Source: Prolixibacteraceae bacterium
GTDB lineage: Bacteria; Bacteroidota; Bacteroidia; Bacteroidales; Prolixibacteraceae
Direction: 5' to 3'
Length of the DNA stretch: 64,000 nucleotides
NCBI GenBank assembly: GCA_019459525.1
Contig: JAIBEY010000039.1
Coordinates: forward strand, 1 to 64,000
Part shown: positions 37,640 through 46,071 of the stretch, one piece after another
How the letters are laid out: each line of letters begins with the position of its first letter
How positions within the stretch are numbered: position 1 is the stretch's first letter
Translations under genes and position numbers: made by a program
The notes under the pieces: model-generated
Told to the model about the DNA's origin: nothing
The model's database searches: none
What the model saw: the letters and a program-made list of their open reading frames with translations, nothing else

Positions 37640-38020
37640 ATGGAATTTCAATCATCTAAAGGAATATTCCTCCAGATCGCCGACAATTTGTGTCACCAGA
37701 TTCTGGAGGGGCTGCTCAAGCCGGGCGACCGGGTTCCATCAGTACGCGATCTGGCCGAAGAATTTGAAGTAAACCGAAATACAGTGATGAGAACATATAC
37801 CATTTTACAGGAAGCGGGCATTTTCGACAACAAACGCGGCATCGGGTTTTTTATCTCTGAAAATGCCGTTGAACTGGTGAGAACCAATGAAAAGACAAAC
37901 TTTTTCGCACACGAATTGCCCGAGTTTATTAAAAAAGTGAAATTGCTGAAACTTAACAGTACCGATTTAACTGATTTAGTCACCGAAATCAAAAACAACG
38001 ACACGAATGAAAACAAGTAA
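37640..38020 (+). CDS. GntR family (YtrA-like) transcriptional regulator
   Basis: GIFLQIADNLCHQILEGLLKPGDRVPSVRDLAEEFEVNRNTVMRTYTILQEAGIFDNKRGIGFFIS; short C-terminus; start at MEFQSSKG. Confidence 0.88.
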   Translation: MEFQSSKGIFLQIADNLCHQILEGLLKPGDRVPSVRDLAEEFEVNRNTVMRTYTILQEAGIFDNKRGIGFFISENAVELVRTNEKTNFFAHELPEFIKKVKLLKLNSTDLTDLVTEIKNNDTNENK

Positions 38021-38684
38021 CTATATCATTATGGCCTTTCTGATCTTTCTGTTTGGCGGAATATTGACCCTTTTTGTAAGCGCGAAACTCGATCCAAGAG
38101 CTGGCCAAAACCAGAAATATGAAACCCTGGAGAAACCTTTGGATTCGTTTTCTGTAATTGTAGCCGAACCAGGGGCCAGTTTTGAAATAAAGACCGGCGA
38201 AACCACCAGGTTAAGTACCAATTACCAGAAAGGAGAAGAAGCGATCCTTCCTTCTTACGTGGTGCGTAACGACACGCTTTTTGTAAGCGCATTTCCAAAA
38301 AGCGAAAAAAGGACTAATCTGGAAGTTTGTTACACCAAAATCAGGAGCATTGAAGGAAAAGCGAATAGTGAGATTACTGCGCACCAAATCTCTGGCGATT
38401 CGCTGACCATAAAGCTGAACGATGCCCATTTCAGGCATTACTCCAGAACCAAAACAAGTAATGCTGCACTTCAGATCATCGCGAACAATTCCAATGTTCA
38501 GCTAGGCGACATTTCAGTTGAAAACCTGGATATCCAATTGAATAAAACAGAGATGAATGTTTGGAACTCGTCGATTGTAAACCTTTCAGGAACTTTGACC
38601 GAATCGTCTTCCCTGTCAATGGGTCAAATCAGTAAAATCAATGTGGAAGTTGATTCGAGCAGTAATTATCATTTAAACAAGTAA
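38007..38684 (+). CDS. Membrane-anchored DUF2807/GIN-like protein
   Basis: 225 aa; N-terminal TM; beta-helix-like C-terminal part (LQIIANNSNVQLGDISVENLDIQLNKTEMNVWNSSIVNLSGTLTESSSLSMG); overlaps gntR by 14 bp. Confidence 0.6.
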   Translation: MKTSNYIIMAFLIFLFGGILTLFVSAKLDPRAGQNQKYETLEKPLDSFSVIVAEPGASFEIKTGETTRLSTNYQKGEEAILPSYVVRNDTLFVSAFPKSEKRTNLEVCYTKIRSIEGKANSEITAHQISGDSLTIKLNDAHFRHYSRTKTSNAALQIIANNSNVQLGDISVENLDIQLNKTEMNVWNSSIVNLSGTLTESSSLSMGQISKINVEVDSSSNYHLNK

Positions 38685-38701
38685 TTCTCCGAATAATTAA
38701 T

Positions 38702-38746
38702 GACAAATTGGTTGAATGACTTATCCGCCCATTCAACCATTTTGTC
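38702..38746 (+). terminator. Hairpin after the GntR/ABC operon
   Basis: gacaaattggttgaatg ... cattcaaccattttgtc (16/17 pairing). Confidence 0.55.
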
Positions 38747-38873
38747 GTTCAAAAAGGCTCATCTGTCGAAAAAATGGTTTTAAATGCCTCATTTTTGTAA
38801 CTTAGAGTCGGTGAAGCGATTAAACCTATTGAAAGAAATGTAGTCTGACCTTTCGTGACCTAATTTTTTACCT

Positions 38874-39767
38874 GTGAAAATAACCATCGAAAACCTAAAT
38901 AAAGTCTATCCCAACGGCAACCATGCCCTGAAAGATGTCAATCTGGAAATTAACAACGGGATGTTTGGGCTATTGGGGCCTAACGGTGCCGGCAAATCGA
39001 GCCTGATGCGCATTTTGGTAACCCTCATGCAGCCTTCTTCAGGAAAGGTGCTGATGAACGGTTACGATTTGACCAAAGACCGCGAGCAAATCCGCTCCAT
39101 GCTGGGTTATCTACCCCAGGATTTTCGCTTTTTTTCGCACCTCAAAACCTACGAATTCCTCGACTACGCGGCCCGTTTGGCTGGCATGAAAGATTCTAAA
39201 ATACGGAAAAAGGCAGTCGATAAAATGCTCGAAGAAGTTGGTTTATTTGAAGCCCGAGACCGTCAGGCCAATAAACTTTCAGGAGGGATGAAGCGCAGGC
39301 TAGGCATTGCCCAGGCGCTGATTAACGAGCCCAAAATTATTATTGTTGACGAACCAACCACAGGTTTGGACCCGGAAGAGCGTATCCGTTTCCGGAATTT
39401 GCTTTCCACCATTTCAACGCAGGATGTCATCATTATTTTATCGACACACATTGTGGGCGATATTTCGAGTTCGTGTACCGATATGGCCTTGCTCAATCAG
39501 GGAGGGCTGGCCTTTACTGGTTCGCCTGATGGACTGGTGGCACGTGCAGAAGGAAAAGTGTGGCTGATTCAGGCAACAGAAGCAGAGTACCTCGAAATCA
39601 ACGAAAAATACCCGGTTATCTCCAATGTACCGAACAGCGAAGGTTGGGAAATCCAGGTGGTGGCCGACTCAATTAACGGTTACAACGGGCAGAACATCGC
39701 TCCGAATCTCGAACATGCCTACGTGTATTTTATGGAAAGCAACTTAAACCAATGGACCGCCATTTAG
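38874..39767 (+). CDS. ABC transporter ATP-binding protein
   Basis: 297 aa, GTG start: GMFGLLGPNGAGKSSLMRILVTL...LGYLPQDFRF...LSGGMKRRLGIAQALINEPKIIIVDEPTTGLDPEERIRFRNLL...LSTHIVGDISSSC. Confidence 0.93.
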   Translation: MKITIENLNKVYPNGNHALKDVNLEINNGMFGLLGPNGAGKSSLMRILVTLMQPSSGKVLMNGYDLTKDREQIRSMLGYLPQDFRFFSHLKTYEFLDYAARLAGMKDSKIRKKAVDKMLEEVGLFEARDRQANKLSGGMKRRLGIAQALINEPKIIIVDEPTTGLDPEERIRFRNLLSTISTQDVIIILSTHIVGDISSSCTDMALLNQGGLAFTGSPDGLVARAEGKVWLIQATEAEYLEINEKYPVISNVPNSEGWEIQVVADSINGYNGQNIAPNLEHAYVYFMESNLNQWTAI

Positions 39768-39826
39768 ATATTTACAATTGGGCAATTGACTATTTACAAT
39801 TTAAATGGTGATACGATGAGAAACAC

Positions 39827-39885
39827 AAATCATAAATAACTAAGTCGCAAATAATTAAAATCGTAAATAATTAAATCGTAAATAC
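39827..39885 (+). repeat. Short AT-rich tandem repeat (~15-16 bp unit, about 4 degenerate copies)
   Basis: aaatcataaataac / taagtcgcaaataat / taaaatcgtaaataat / taaatcgtaaatac between two genes. Confidence 0.7.
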
Positions 39886-39890
39886 TGCGG

Positions 39891-42800
39891 ATGATCTCTC
39901 TTCATAACATAAACTCGATAGCCAAATACGAAATCACGACACTTCTACGCTCGTGGTTTTTCAGGATTTTTGCCATTCTGGCCCTGGTCTTTTTGTTCTT
40001 CTTCAACATGGGAACGCTCATCATGGACAATGCCGGGGCGGGCAGTTGGGATATGAAAGCCATTTCGTCGGTTATTCCGTATGTTAACCTACTTATCCTG
40101 AATACGGTTCAGGCTATTATTGCCATTTTTCTGGCATCCGATTTCCTGAAGCGCGATAAAAAACTGGATACTACTGATGTGATTTACATCCGATCGATGT
40201 CGAACGGCGAATATGTGGCCGGAAAAACGATCGGTAACCTGGTTGTTTTCATTATCCTGAACCTGATTGTGCTCTCCGAGGCGCTTATTTTTAATCTGAT
40301 TGCCGAGAATGTAACCGTCAACTGGATGGCTTACATCGAATACTTCCTGATTATCAGTTTACCCACGCTTATTTTCATACTCGGGCTTTCATTTTTTGTC
40401 ATGAGTATTCTGAAAAACCAGGCGATCACATTTATTCTTTTACTGGGTTATGTAGCCATTACCATTTTTTACCTCAACACCAAATATTACTACCTGTTCG
40501 ACTATATGGCCTACAGCATTCCATTGCTCCGGTCCGATTTTATGGGATTCGGAAACCTTCATGCCATATTGATCCATCGCGGAATGTATGCCTGTTTCGG
40601 TGTCGCATTTATTTTCCTTACCATTTCGCTCCTGAAACGCTTACCGCAAAGTCCGTTCAGCAATAAAGTTACCTTGTTTCCGGCGCTTATCTTTTTTATT
40701 GCAGGTATCTGGCTGGGAAAAATGCACGTATCCACTTTCGTTAAAAATCAGGAACTTCGGGAAGCAATCAGGACGCTGAATGACGCTAACCTGGAGACAC
40801 CACGTTTAACGGTTGAAAGTTATCAGATTGAACTCGATCATCAGGGAAATAACCTGGAAGTAACTGCAAAACTGAGGGTGAGTAATCCGCATGAGCAGTC
40901 GGTCAATCATTTTGTTTTTAGCCTGAATCCGGGATTACAGGTGAATAAAGTAAGTTTTAGAGGGCAGGAAGTTGCCGCAAAACGCGAGCTGCACCTTGTT
41001 GAATTTGCAGATGCAAAACTGGAGCCAGGCGAAACGGCTGATCTTGAATTTAAGTATAGCGGCAACCTGAACGAAGCGGCCAGTTACCTTGACATTGACG
41101 ATAAAACGCTCCAGGAAGCATATCAGTCGTTCATGTATAAGATCGATAAACGGTCTGCCATTGTATCGCCCGATTTTGTTTTGCTGACCCGCGAATGCAA
41201 TTGGTATCCGATTGCCGGAGCTAGTTTTGGTAATAAAAATAAGCAGTGGATGCAGAAGCAGTTCAGCAATTTCGAAGTTTCGGTAAAGACCAAACCCGGG
41301 CTGACTGCCATTTCGCAAGGGGTGCCCGGGCAAAAAGATGGAATGTTCCACTTTACCAACAAAACAAATCTACCCCAGATATCATTGGTTATTGGTCCGT
41401 ACACCCAAAAAACGGATACGATCGACGGGCTGGTTTTTAACTTGTATCATCATCCCAAACACGATTATTTCACCAAATTTTTTGAACCGGTAAAAGATAC
41501 CATCCCCGATTTGATTGCCACCGCGCTAAAAGATTATGAGCGCAAGATTGATATGTATTACCCGTTTCAGCAGTTCACGCTGATTGAAGTTCCGGTACAG
41601 TTTTATTCTTATCCACGCACGTTGATTGGCGATAGGGAACAAGTTCAGCCCGAAACCATCCTCTTTCCTGAAAAAGGATTAATGATTGGAGAAGCCGATT
41701 TTAATGGTTCGATAAAACGAATGGAACGCTGGGGACGTGGGAACGAGGCCCAGACCACTCCGGAGGAAAAGAAGGTGATCGCTTTCAATAACTTTCTTTC
41801 GATGTTTACCCAGGCCGCCGCACGACCCGATTTTAATCGCCGCCAAGGCGAAGTTCAGATTGAAGAAAAGGCTAATGCGTTGTATTCCTTCCCATTGTTC
41901 TATAATCACGCTTATTTTGTTCAGTCAGACCAATGGCCGATTACCGACCGGATCTTTGAGTCGTACCTGAAACAATCGTCGCAATCGGGGGTAATGGGTT
42001 GGATGCGTGAAATGCAGGGAATGACTGAAAATGAACAGGCTAACCTGGCCTTGCTCGATTATTCGTTTGCCGAATTGTTGGACGATCCGGAAAAAATACA
42101 AATTATCGACAATGTGATTCAGTTAAAAGGTCAGGCGCTGTTTTCGCTGATCAAGCGAAAAGCCGGTGATGATGCTTTTGATGATTTCATGTTTAATTTT
42201 CTGAAAAGCATAAAGTTTAAATCGACTACCATCGAAGATTTTAACTCGCAGATTCAGCAACAATTTAATACAGACCTGCTTCCTTACATGGAGAAATGGT
42301 TCAGCAGTAAAGAATTGCCCGGTTACTTAATTGGAGGGGTGAAAGCCGTGAATGTGCTGGATGGCGATCGCCTGAAAACCATGGTTAAATTCACCATTTC
42401 GAATACTGAACCCACCGAAGGCATTGTGCTGGCACAGTTCAGGCTGGGAGAGGGCGGTGGTCCCGGACGGGGAAGGTTTGGCGGAGGAGGTGCAAACATG
42501 GAAACCATTGATAAACTGCTGTATCTGGAGGGCAATCAAACCAAAGAGGTAAGTTACCTGCTTGATGGTACGCCCCGCAATATTACAATCAACACACTTA
42601 CCTCGCAAAATATACCCGCAGAGCTCAGGCTTCCGCTCGATAATATTGAAGAAGATACCAAAGCTACTCCGTTTGAAGGGGAGCGAATACTGGATACACC
42701 CGTCCGTCTGGCCGAAAATGGTGAATTTATCTGCGATGATGAGGATTCTACTTTCCAGTTTACGGTTACCGAGGATTACAGTCTGCTGCAAAAACTGCTG

Positions 42801-43244
42801 CTCAACGAAGATCAGGTCAAAGAACGGTTTATCGGGTTCAACACCTGGCGGGCACCCCGAACCTGGCGGGCTACTACAAACAGTAGTTTTTTCGGGAAGT
42901 TTATCCGGTCGGCACACTATATCCGGTCGGGCGATGGGAATAAAAAGGCAACCTGGAATATCCCGATCAAGGAAGATGGAACCTATGAAGTATTCAGCTA
43001 TATCATTAAAAACGACAGGCGCGGCCCACGACGTGATAACCAGGATAGCAGTGGGGAATATACCTACACCGTTTATCACAATGGGGACAAGGAAGACGTA
43101 ATAATCGATCTGAAAACTGCTGACGATGGATGGAATAGCCTGGGCTCATTCTATTTTTCGGGCGATACGGTTAAAGTTGAATTGGGTAATAAATCGACAG
43201 CTCAGGTAGTTGTGGCTGATGCTATTAAACTGGTGAAACAATAA
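39891..43244 (+). CDS. ABC-2 permease fused to M1-peptidase-like ectodomain (no HExxH) and golvesin-like C-terminal domain
   Basis: 1117 aa; N-terminal multi-TM (AKYEITTLLRSWFFRIFAIL...NMGTLIMDN...YVAGKTIGNLVVF); M1-like middle (ETILFPEKGLMIGEADFN...LLPYMEKWFSSKELPGYL); C-terminus ...ADDGWNSLGSFYFSGDTVKVELGNKSTAQVVVADAIKLV. No HExxH found by reading. Confidence 0.8.
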   Translation: MISLHNINSIAKYEITTLLRSWFFRIFAILALVFLFFFNMGTLIMDNAGAGSWDMKAISSVIPYVNLLILNTVQAIIAIFLASDFLKRDKKLDTTDVIYIRSMSNGEYVAGKTIGNLVVFIILNLIVLSEALIFNLIAENVTVNWMAYIEYFLIISLPTLIFILGLSFFVMSILKNQAITFILLLGYVAITIFYLNTKYYYLFDYMAYSIPLLRSDFMGFGNLHAILIHRGMYACFGVAFIFLTISLLKRLPQSPFSNKVTLFPALIFFIAGIWLGKMHVSTFVKNQELREAIRTLNDANLETPRLTVESYQIELDHQGNNLEVTAKLRVSNPHEQSVNHFVFSLNPGLQVNKVSFRGQEVAAKRELHLVEFADAKLEPGETADLEFKYSGNLNEAASYLDIDDKTLQEAYQSFMYKIDKRSAIVSPDFVLLTRECNWYPIAGASFGNKNKQWMQKQFSNFEVSVKTKPGLTAISQGVPGQKDGMFHFTNKTNLPQISLVIGPYTQKTDTIDGLVFNLYHHPKHDYFTKFFEPVKDTIPDLIATALKDYERKIDMYYPFQQFTLIEVPVQFYSYPRTLIGDREQVQPETILFPEKGLMIGEADFNGSIKRMERWGRGNEAQTTPEEKKVIAFNNFLSMFTQAAARPDFNRRQGEVQIEEKANALYSFPLFYNHAYFVQSDQWPITDRIFESYLKQSSQSGVMGWMREMQGMTENEQANLALLDYSFAELLDDPEKIQIIDNVIQLKGQALFSLIKRKAGDDAFDDFMFNFLKSIKFKSTTIEDFNSQIQQQFNTDLLPYMEKWFSSKELPGYLIGGVKAVNVLDGDRLKTMVKFTISNTEPTEGIVLAQFRLGEGGGPGRGRFGGGGANMETIDKLLYLEGNQTKEVSYLLDGTPRNITINTLTSQNIPAELRLPLDNIEEDTKATPFEGERILDTPVRLAENGEFICDDEDSTFQFTVTEDYSLLQKLLLNEDQVKERFIGFNTWRAPRTWRATTNSSFFGKFIRSAHYIRSGDGNKKATWNIPIKEDGTYEVFSYIIKNDRRGPRRDNQDSSGEYTYTVYHNGDKEDVIIDLKTADDGWNSLGSFYFSGDTVKVELGNKSTAQVVVADAIKLVKQ

Positions 43245-43348
43245 AAAAGTTGGCAGTGTTCAGTTGCAGTTATCAAAAAAAAACAACTGTTTCGAACCGG
43301 GACCTGGAATTTGAAATCTGGAACTAAAATTAAAACACGATAAGAATT

Positions 43349-44839
43349 ATGCTTTTAAAAAAACTCATCCGTAGGGGATTCATGCTGTTTTTTGTTGGTC
43401 AGCTTTTGCTTACTGCAAATGCGCAACAAATTCTGACGCTTGAAAAAGCGCTGGATATTGCAGGATCCAATAGTCCCGACATCCGCCGTTCATTGTTGAA
43501 TCTGGAACGCTCCGAACAAACGTTAAAAGCGCAAAATGCCGCACTTAAATCAAATTTTTCGCTGAGTATGACTCCGTTTGGGTACGAGCAAACCCGATCG
43601 TTTGATAACTTTAATGCGAAGTGGTTTACCAGCAAAACAACCCAATCGTTCGGAACTTTTATGGTTTCGCAGCCTTTTCTGCCTACCGACGGAACCATCA
43701 GCCTGGTCAATCGTTTTGGCTGGCAAAGCAAATCGAGCATACAGGGCGATAACAGTCAGGAGAGCAAAGCATTTACAAACTACCTCTCGCTGAGTATTGC
43801 GCAGCCCTTGTTTACCTACAACCGCACCAAACTTGAGCTAAAAGAATTGGAACTGGATCTTGAAAATGCCCAGTTGAGCTATGCCATGCAACGGCTGAAT
43901 ATGGAAAAACAGGTCACCCAGTTTTTTTACAACGTTTATTTTGCTCAAATGAAGCTGTCCGTTTCCGAAGATGAGTTTACCAATACACAAAAAAGCTATG
44001 AAATAACCCAGAATAAAGTAACCGCAGGTATTGCGGCCAAAGAAGAACTTTACCAGGCCGAACTCAACTTTGCCACTGCAAAATCAACGGTTCAGAATGC
44101 ACGCGTAACCCTCGAAAATTACAAAGACCAATTTAAGCAATACATCGGCATGGATATTATGGACGAGATAACGGTAATGGCCGATGTGGCAATGAATCCG
44201 GTTGCTGTTGATGTGAAGAAAGCAATTGAATACGGCCTGGGTTCGAGAATGGAATTGCGCCAGCGTGAAATTGATATAGAAAGTGCTCAGTTTGCGATGA
44301 TTCGGACCCGGTCGCTGAACGAATTCAAGGGTGATGTTAATTTATCGTTGGGCATCAGCGGCGATAACGAAAAACTGGTGGACATTTACGATAACCCAAC
44401 GAACAATCCAAGAGTATCGGTTTCGTTCAACCTGCCGTTATTCGACTGGGGCGAAAAGAAAGCCCGAATTAAAGCACAGGAAGCTGTAATTCAGACACAG
44501 GAACTGAATCAGGTTGAAGAAAAAAAGCAGATTACCCTAGATATCAGGCAAGTTTACCGGAATATTCAAAACCAGGTTAACCAGATCGAAATTGCCAAAC
44601 AAAATGAAAAAAATGCGCAGTTAACCTACGAAATTAACCTGGAACGGTACGCTAACGGCGATCTTACCAGTATGGACCTGAACCTCTTTCAGACCCAGCT
44701 TTCCACAAAAAAGATGGCTTATGCCCAGGCATTGATCGATTATAAAATCGAATTACTGAACCTGAAAATCCAGTCGCTTTACGATTTTGAGAAAAACGAA
44801 GCCATTGTTCCTGAAAATATTATCCAGAAGAAAAAATAA
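43349..44839 (+). CDS. TolC family outer membrane efflux protein
   Basis: 496 aa; signal peptide; LTLEKALDIAGSNSPDIRRSLLNLERSEQTLKAQNAALKSN; C-terminal ...YANGDLTSMDLNLFQTQLSTKKMAYAQALIDYKIELLNLK. Confidence 0.9.
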   Translation: MLLKKLIRRGFMLFFVGQLLLTANAQQILTLEKALDIAGSNSPDIRRSLLNLERSEQTLKAQNAALKSNFSLSMTPFGYEQTRSFDNFNAKWFTSKTTQSFGTFMVSQPFLPTDGTISLVNRFGWQSKSSIQGDNSQESKAFTNYLSLSIAQPLFTYNRTKLELKELELDLENAQLSYAMQRLNMEKQVTQFFYNVYFAQMKLSVSEDEFTNTQKSYEITQNKVTAGIAAKEELYQAELNFATAKSTVQNARVTLENYKDQFKQYIGMDIMDEITVMADVAMNPVAVDVKKAIEYGLGSRMELRQREIDIESAQFAMIRTRSLNEFKGDVNLSLGISGDNEKLVDIYDNPTNNPRVSVSFNLPLFDWGEKKARIKAQEAVIQTQELNQVEEKKQITLDIRQVYRNIQNQVNQIEIAKQNEKNAQLTYEINLERYANGDLTSMDLNLFQTQLSTKKMAYAQALIDYKIELLNLKIQSLYDFEKNEAIVPENIIQKKK

Positions 44840-44852
44840 AACTTAAACTCAT

Positions 44853-45911
44853 ATGAAATCAATTCACCAATTTATTGCTTTGATTGTCCTGATTGGGGCG
44901 ACCACTGCCTGTAACAACCAACCAACATCAACCACCACCGAATTGGCTGTTCCCGTTTCAGTAGCCGACATCAAACCCGGTTCAATCGAAAAAGTGATTA
45001 ACACCACGGGTACACTCAATGCCACCAAGAAAACCGTGGTGAATACCGAGATGGCCGGAAAATACCGGTTACTGATTAACCCAAGAACGCGCCGTCCGTT
45101 TGCCCTGGGCGATGTGGTTGAAAGCGGACAGGTGATTGTTCAGCTCGAAGATGCCGAATATGTGAACGGAATTGGTTTGGAAAGTAAACGGCTGAACCTG
45201 GAAATTTCGGAGCAGAACATGAAAAAACAGGAGTCGCTTTACGAAAAAGGTGGTGTTACCCAACTCGATTTCCGCAATTCGGAAGTAAGTTACACCAATG
45301 CGAAAGACGCTTTCGAACGGGCCAATCTGCAACTGGCAAAAATGAAAGTTACCGCGCCATTTAAAGGAGTGATTACCGACCTTCCGGCCATTACCAACGG
45401 CACGCAGGTATCAACCGGCACCGCTGTGGCAAGCCTTATGGATTACAGTATCATGACTGTTGAAGTAAACCTTCCTGAAAAATACATTACGGATGTAATG
45501 ATTGACCAGCAGGTGCGGATTATGAATTACACCTTGCCAAACGATACCTTACCCGGAAGTGTGAAAGAACTTTCGCCAGCCATTAGCACCGAAACCCGCA
45601 CATTTAAAGGAGTTATTCAGGTTGCCAATCCTGATCTGAAATTACGTCCCGGGATGTTTGCCAAAGCCGACATCGTTCTGGCTCGTAAAGACAGCGTAAT
45701 TGTTATTCCGAAAGATATTATCATTTCAGGCCAGCGGGGCAAATCAGTCTTTATTGTTGACAATGGAACAGCCGAAGAAAAACGAATTACCCTGGGATAC
45801 GAGAACCAGAATGAAGCAGAAATTACTTCAGGATTAAAAATGAACGACCGTTTGGTTATTAAAGGTTTCGAAACCTTGAAAAACCGCTCGAAAGTAAAAA
45901 TTGTGAAGTAA
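44853..45911 (+). CDS. Efflux RND transporter periplasmic adaptor (MFP), probable lipoprotein
   Basis: 352 aa; lipobox-like IVLIGATTAC; MKVTAPFKGVITDLPAITNGTQVSTGTAVASLMD; C-terminal MP domain (VIPKDIIISGQRGKSVFIVDNGTAEEKRITLGYENQNEAEITSGL). Confidence 0.92.
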   Translation: MKSIHQFIALIVLIGATTACNNQPTSTTTELAVPVSVADIKPGSIEKVINTTGTLNATKKTVVNTEMAGKYRLLINPRTRRPFALGDVVESGQVIVQLEDAEYVNGIGLESKRLNLEISEQNMKKQESLYEKGGVTQLDFRNSEVSYTNAKDAFERANLQLAKMKVTAPFKGVITDLPAITNGTQVSTGTAVASLMDYSIMTVEVNLPEKYITDVMIDQQVRIMNYTLPNDTLPGSVKELSPAISTETRTFKGVIQVANPDLKLRPGMFAKADIVLARKDSVIVIPKDIIISGQRGKSVFIVDNGTAEEKRITLGYENQNEAEITSGLKMNDRLVIKGFETLKNRSKVKIVK

Positions 45912-45937
45912 GAAGTTTGGAGTTGGGGGTGCCTAAA

Positions 45938-45967
45938 ATTCGGAGTTGATCTCCGGGCATTCCGAAT
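45938..45967. repeat. REP-like imperfect palindrome, copy 1
   Basis: ATTCGGAgttgatctccgggcatTCCGAAT in the MFP-RND spacer. Confidence 0.7.
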
Positions 45968-46008
45968 TCAATATAAATAAGTGAAATATGAAGTGTAAAA
46001 AGGTCCAG

Positions 46009-46053
46009 GTTCGGAGTTAACTCCAGGCACTCCAGACTCTAGGCACTCCGAAC
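46009..46053. repeat. REP-like palindrome, copy 2 (diverged)
   Basis: GTTCGGAGTtaactccaggcactccagactctaggcACTCCGAAC; contains palindrome GGAGTTAACTCC; followed by aactcaat, as copy 1 is followed by aattcaat. Confidence 0.75.
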
Positions 46054-46071
46054 TCAATTAATTAATAGAGA

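Noticed and set aside
42327-43079. 250-aa minus-strand ORF opposite the M1-like permease gene
   Set aside because: Antisense to a well-supported coding region and without recognisable motifs; a codon-bias shadow ORF.
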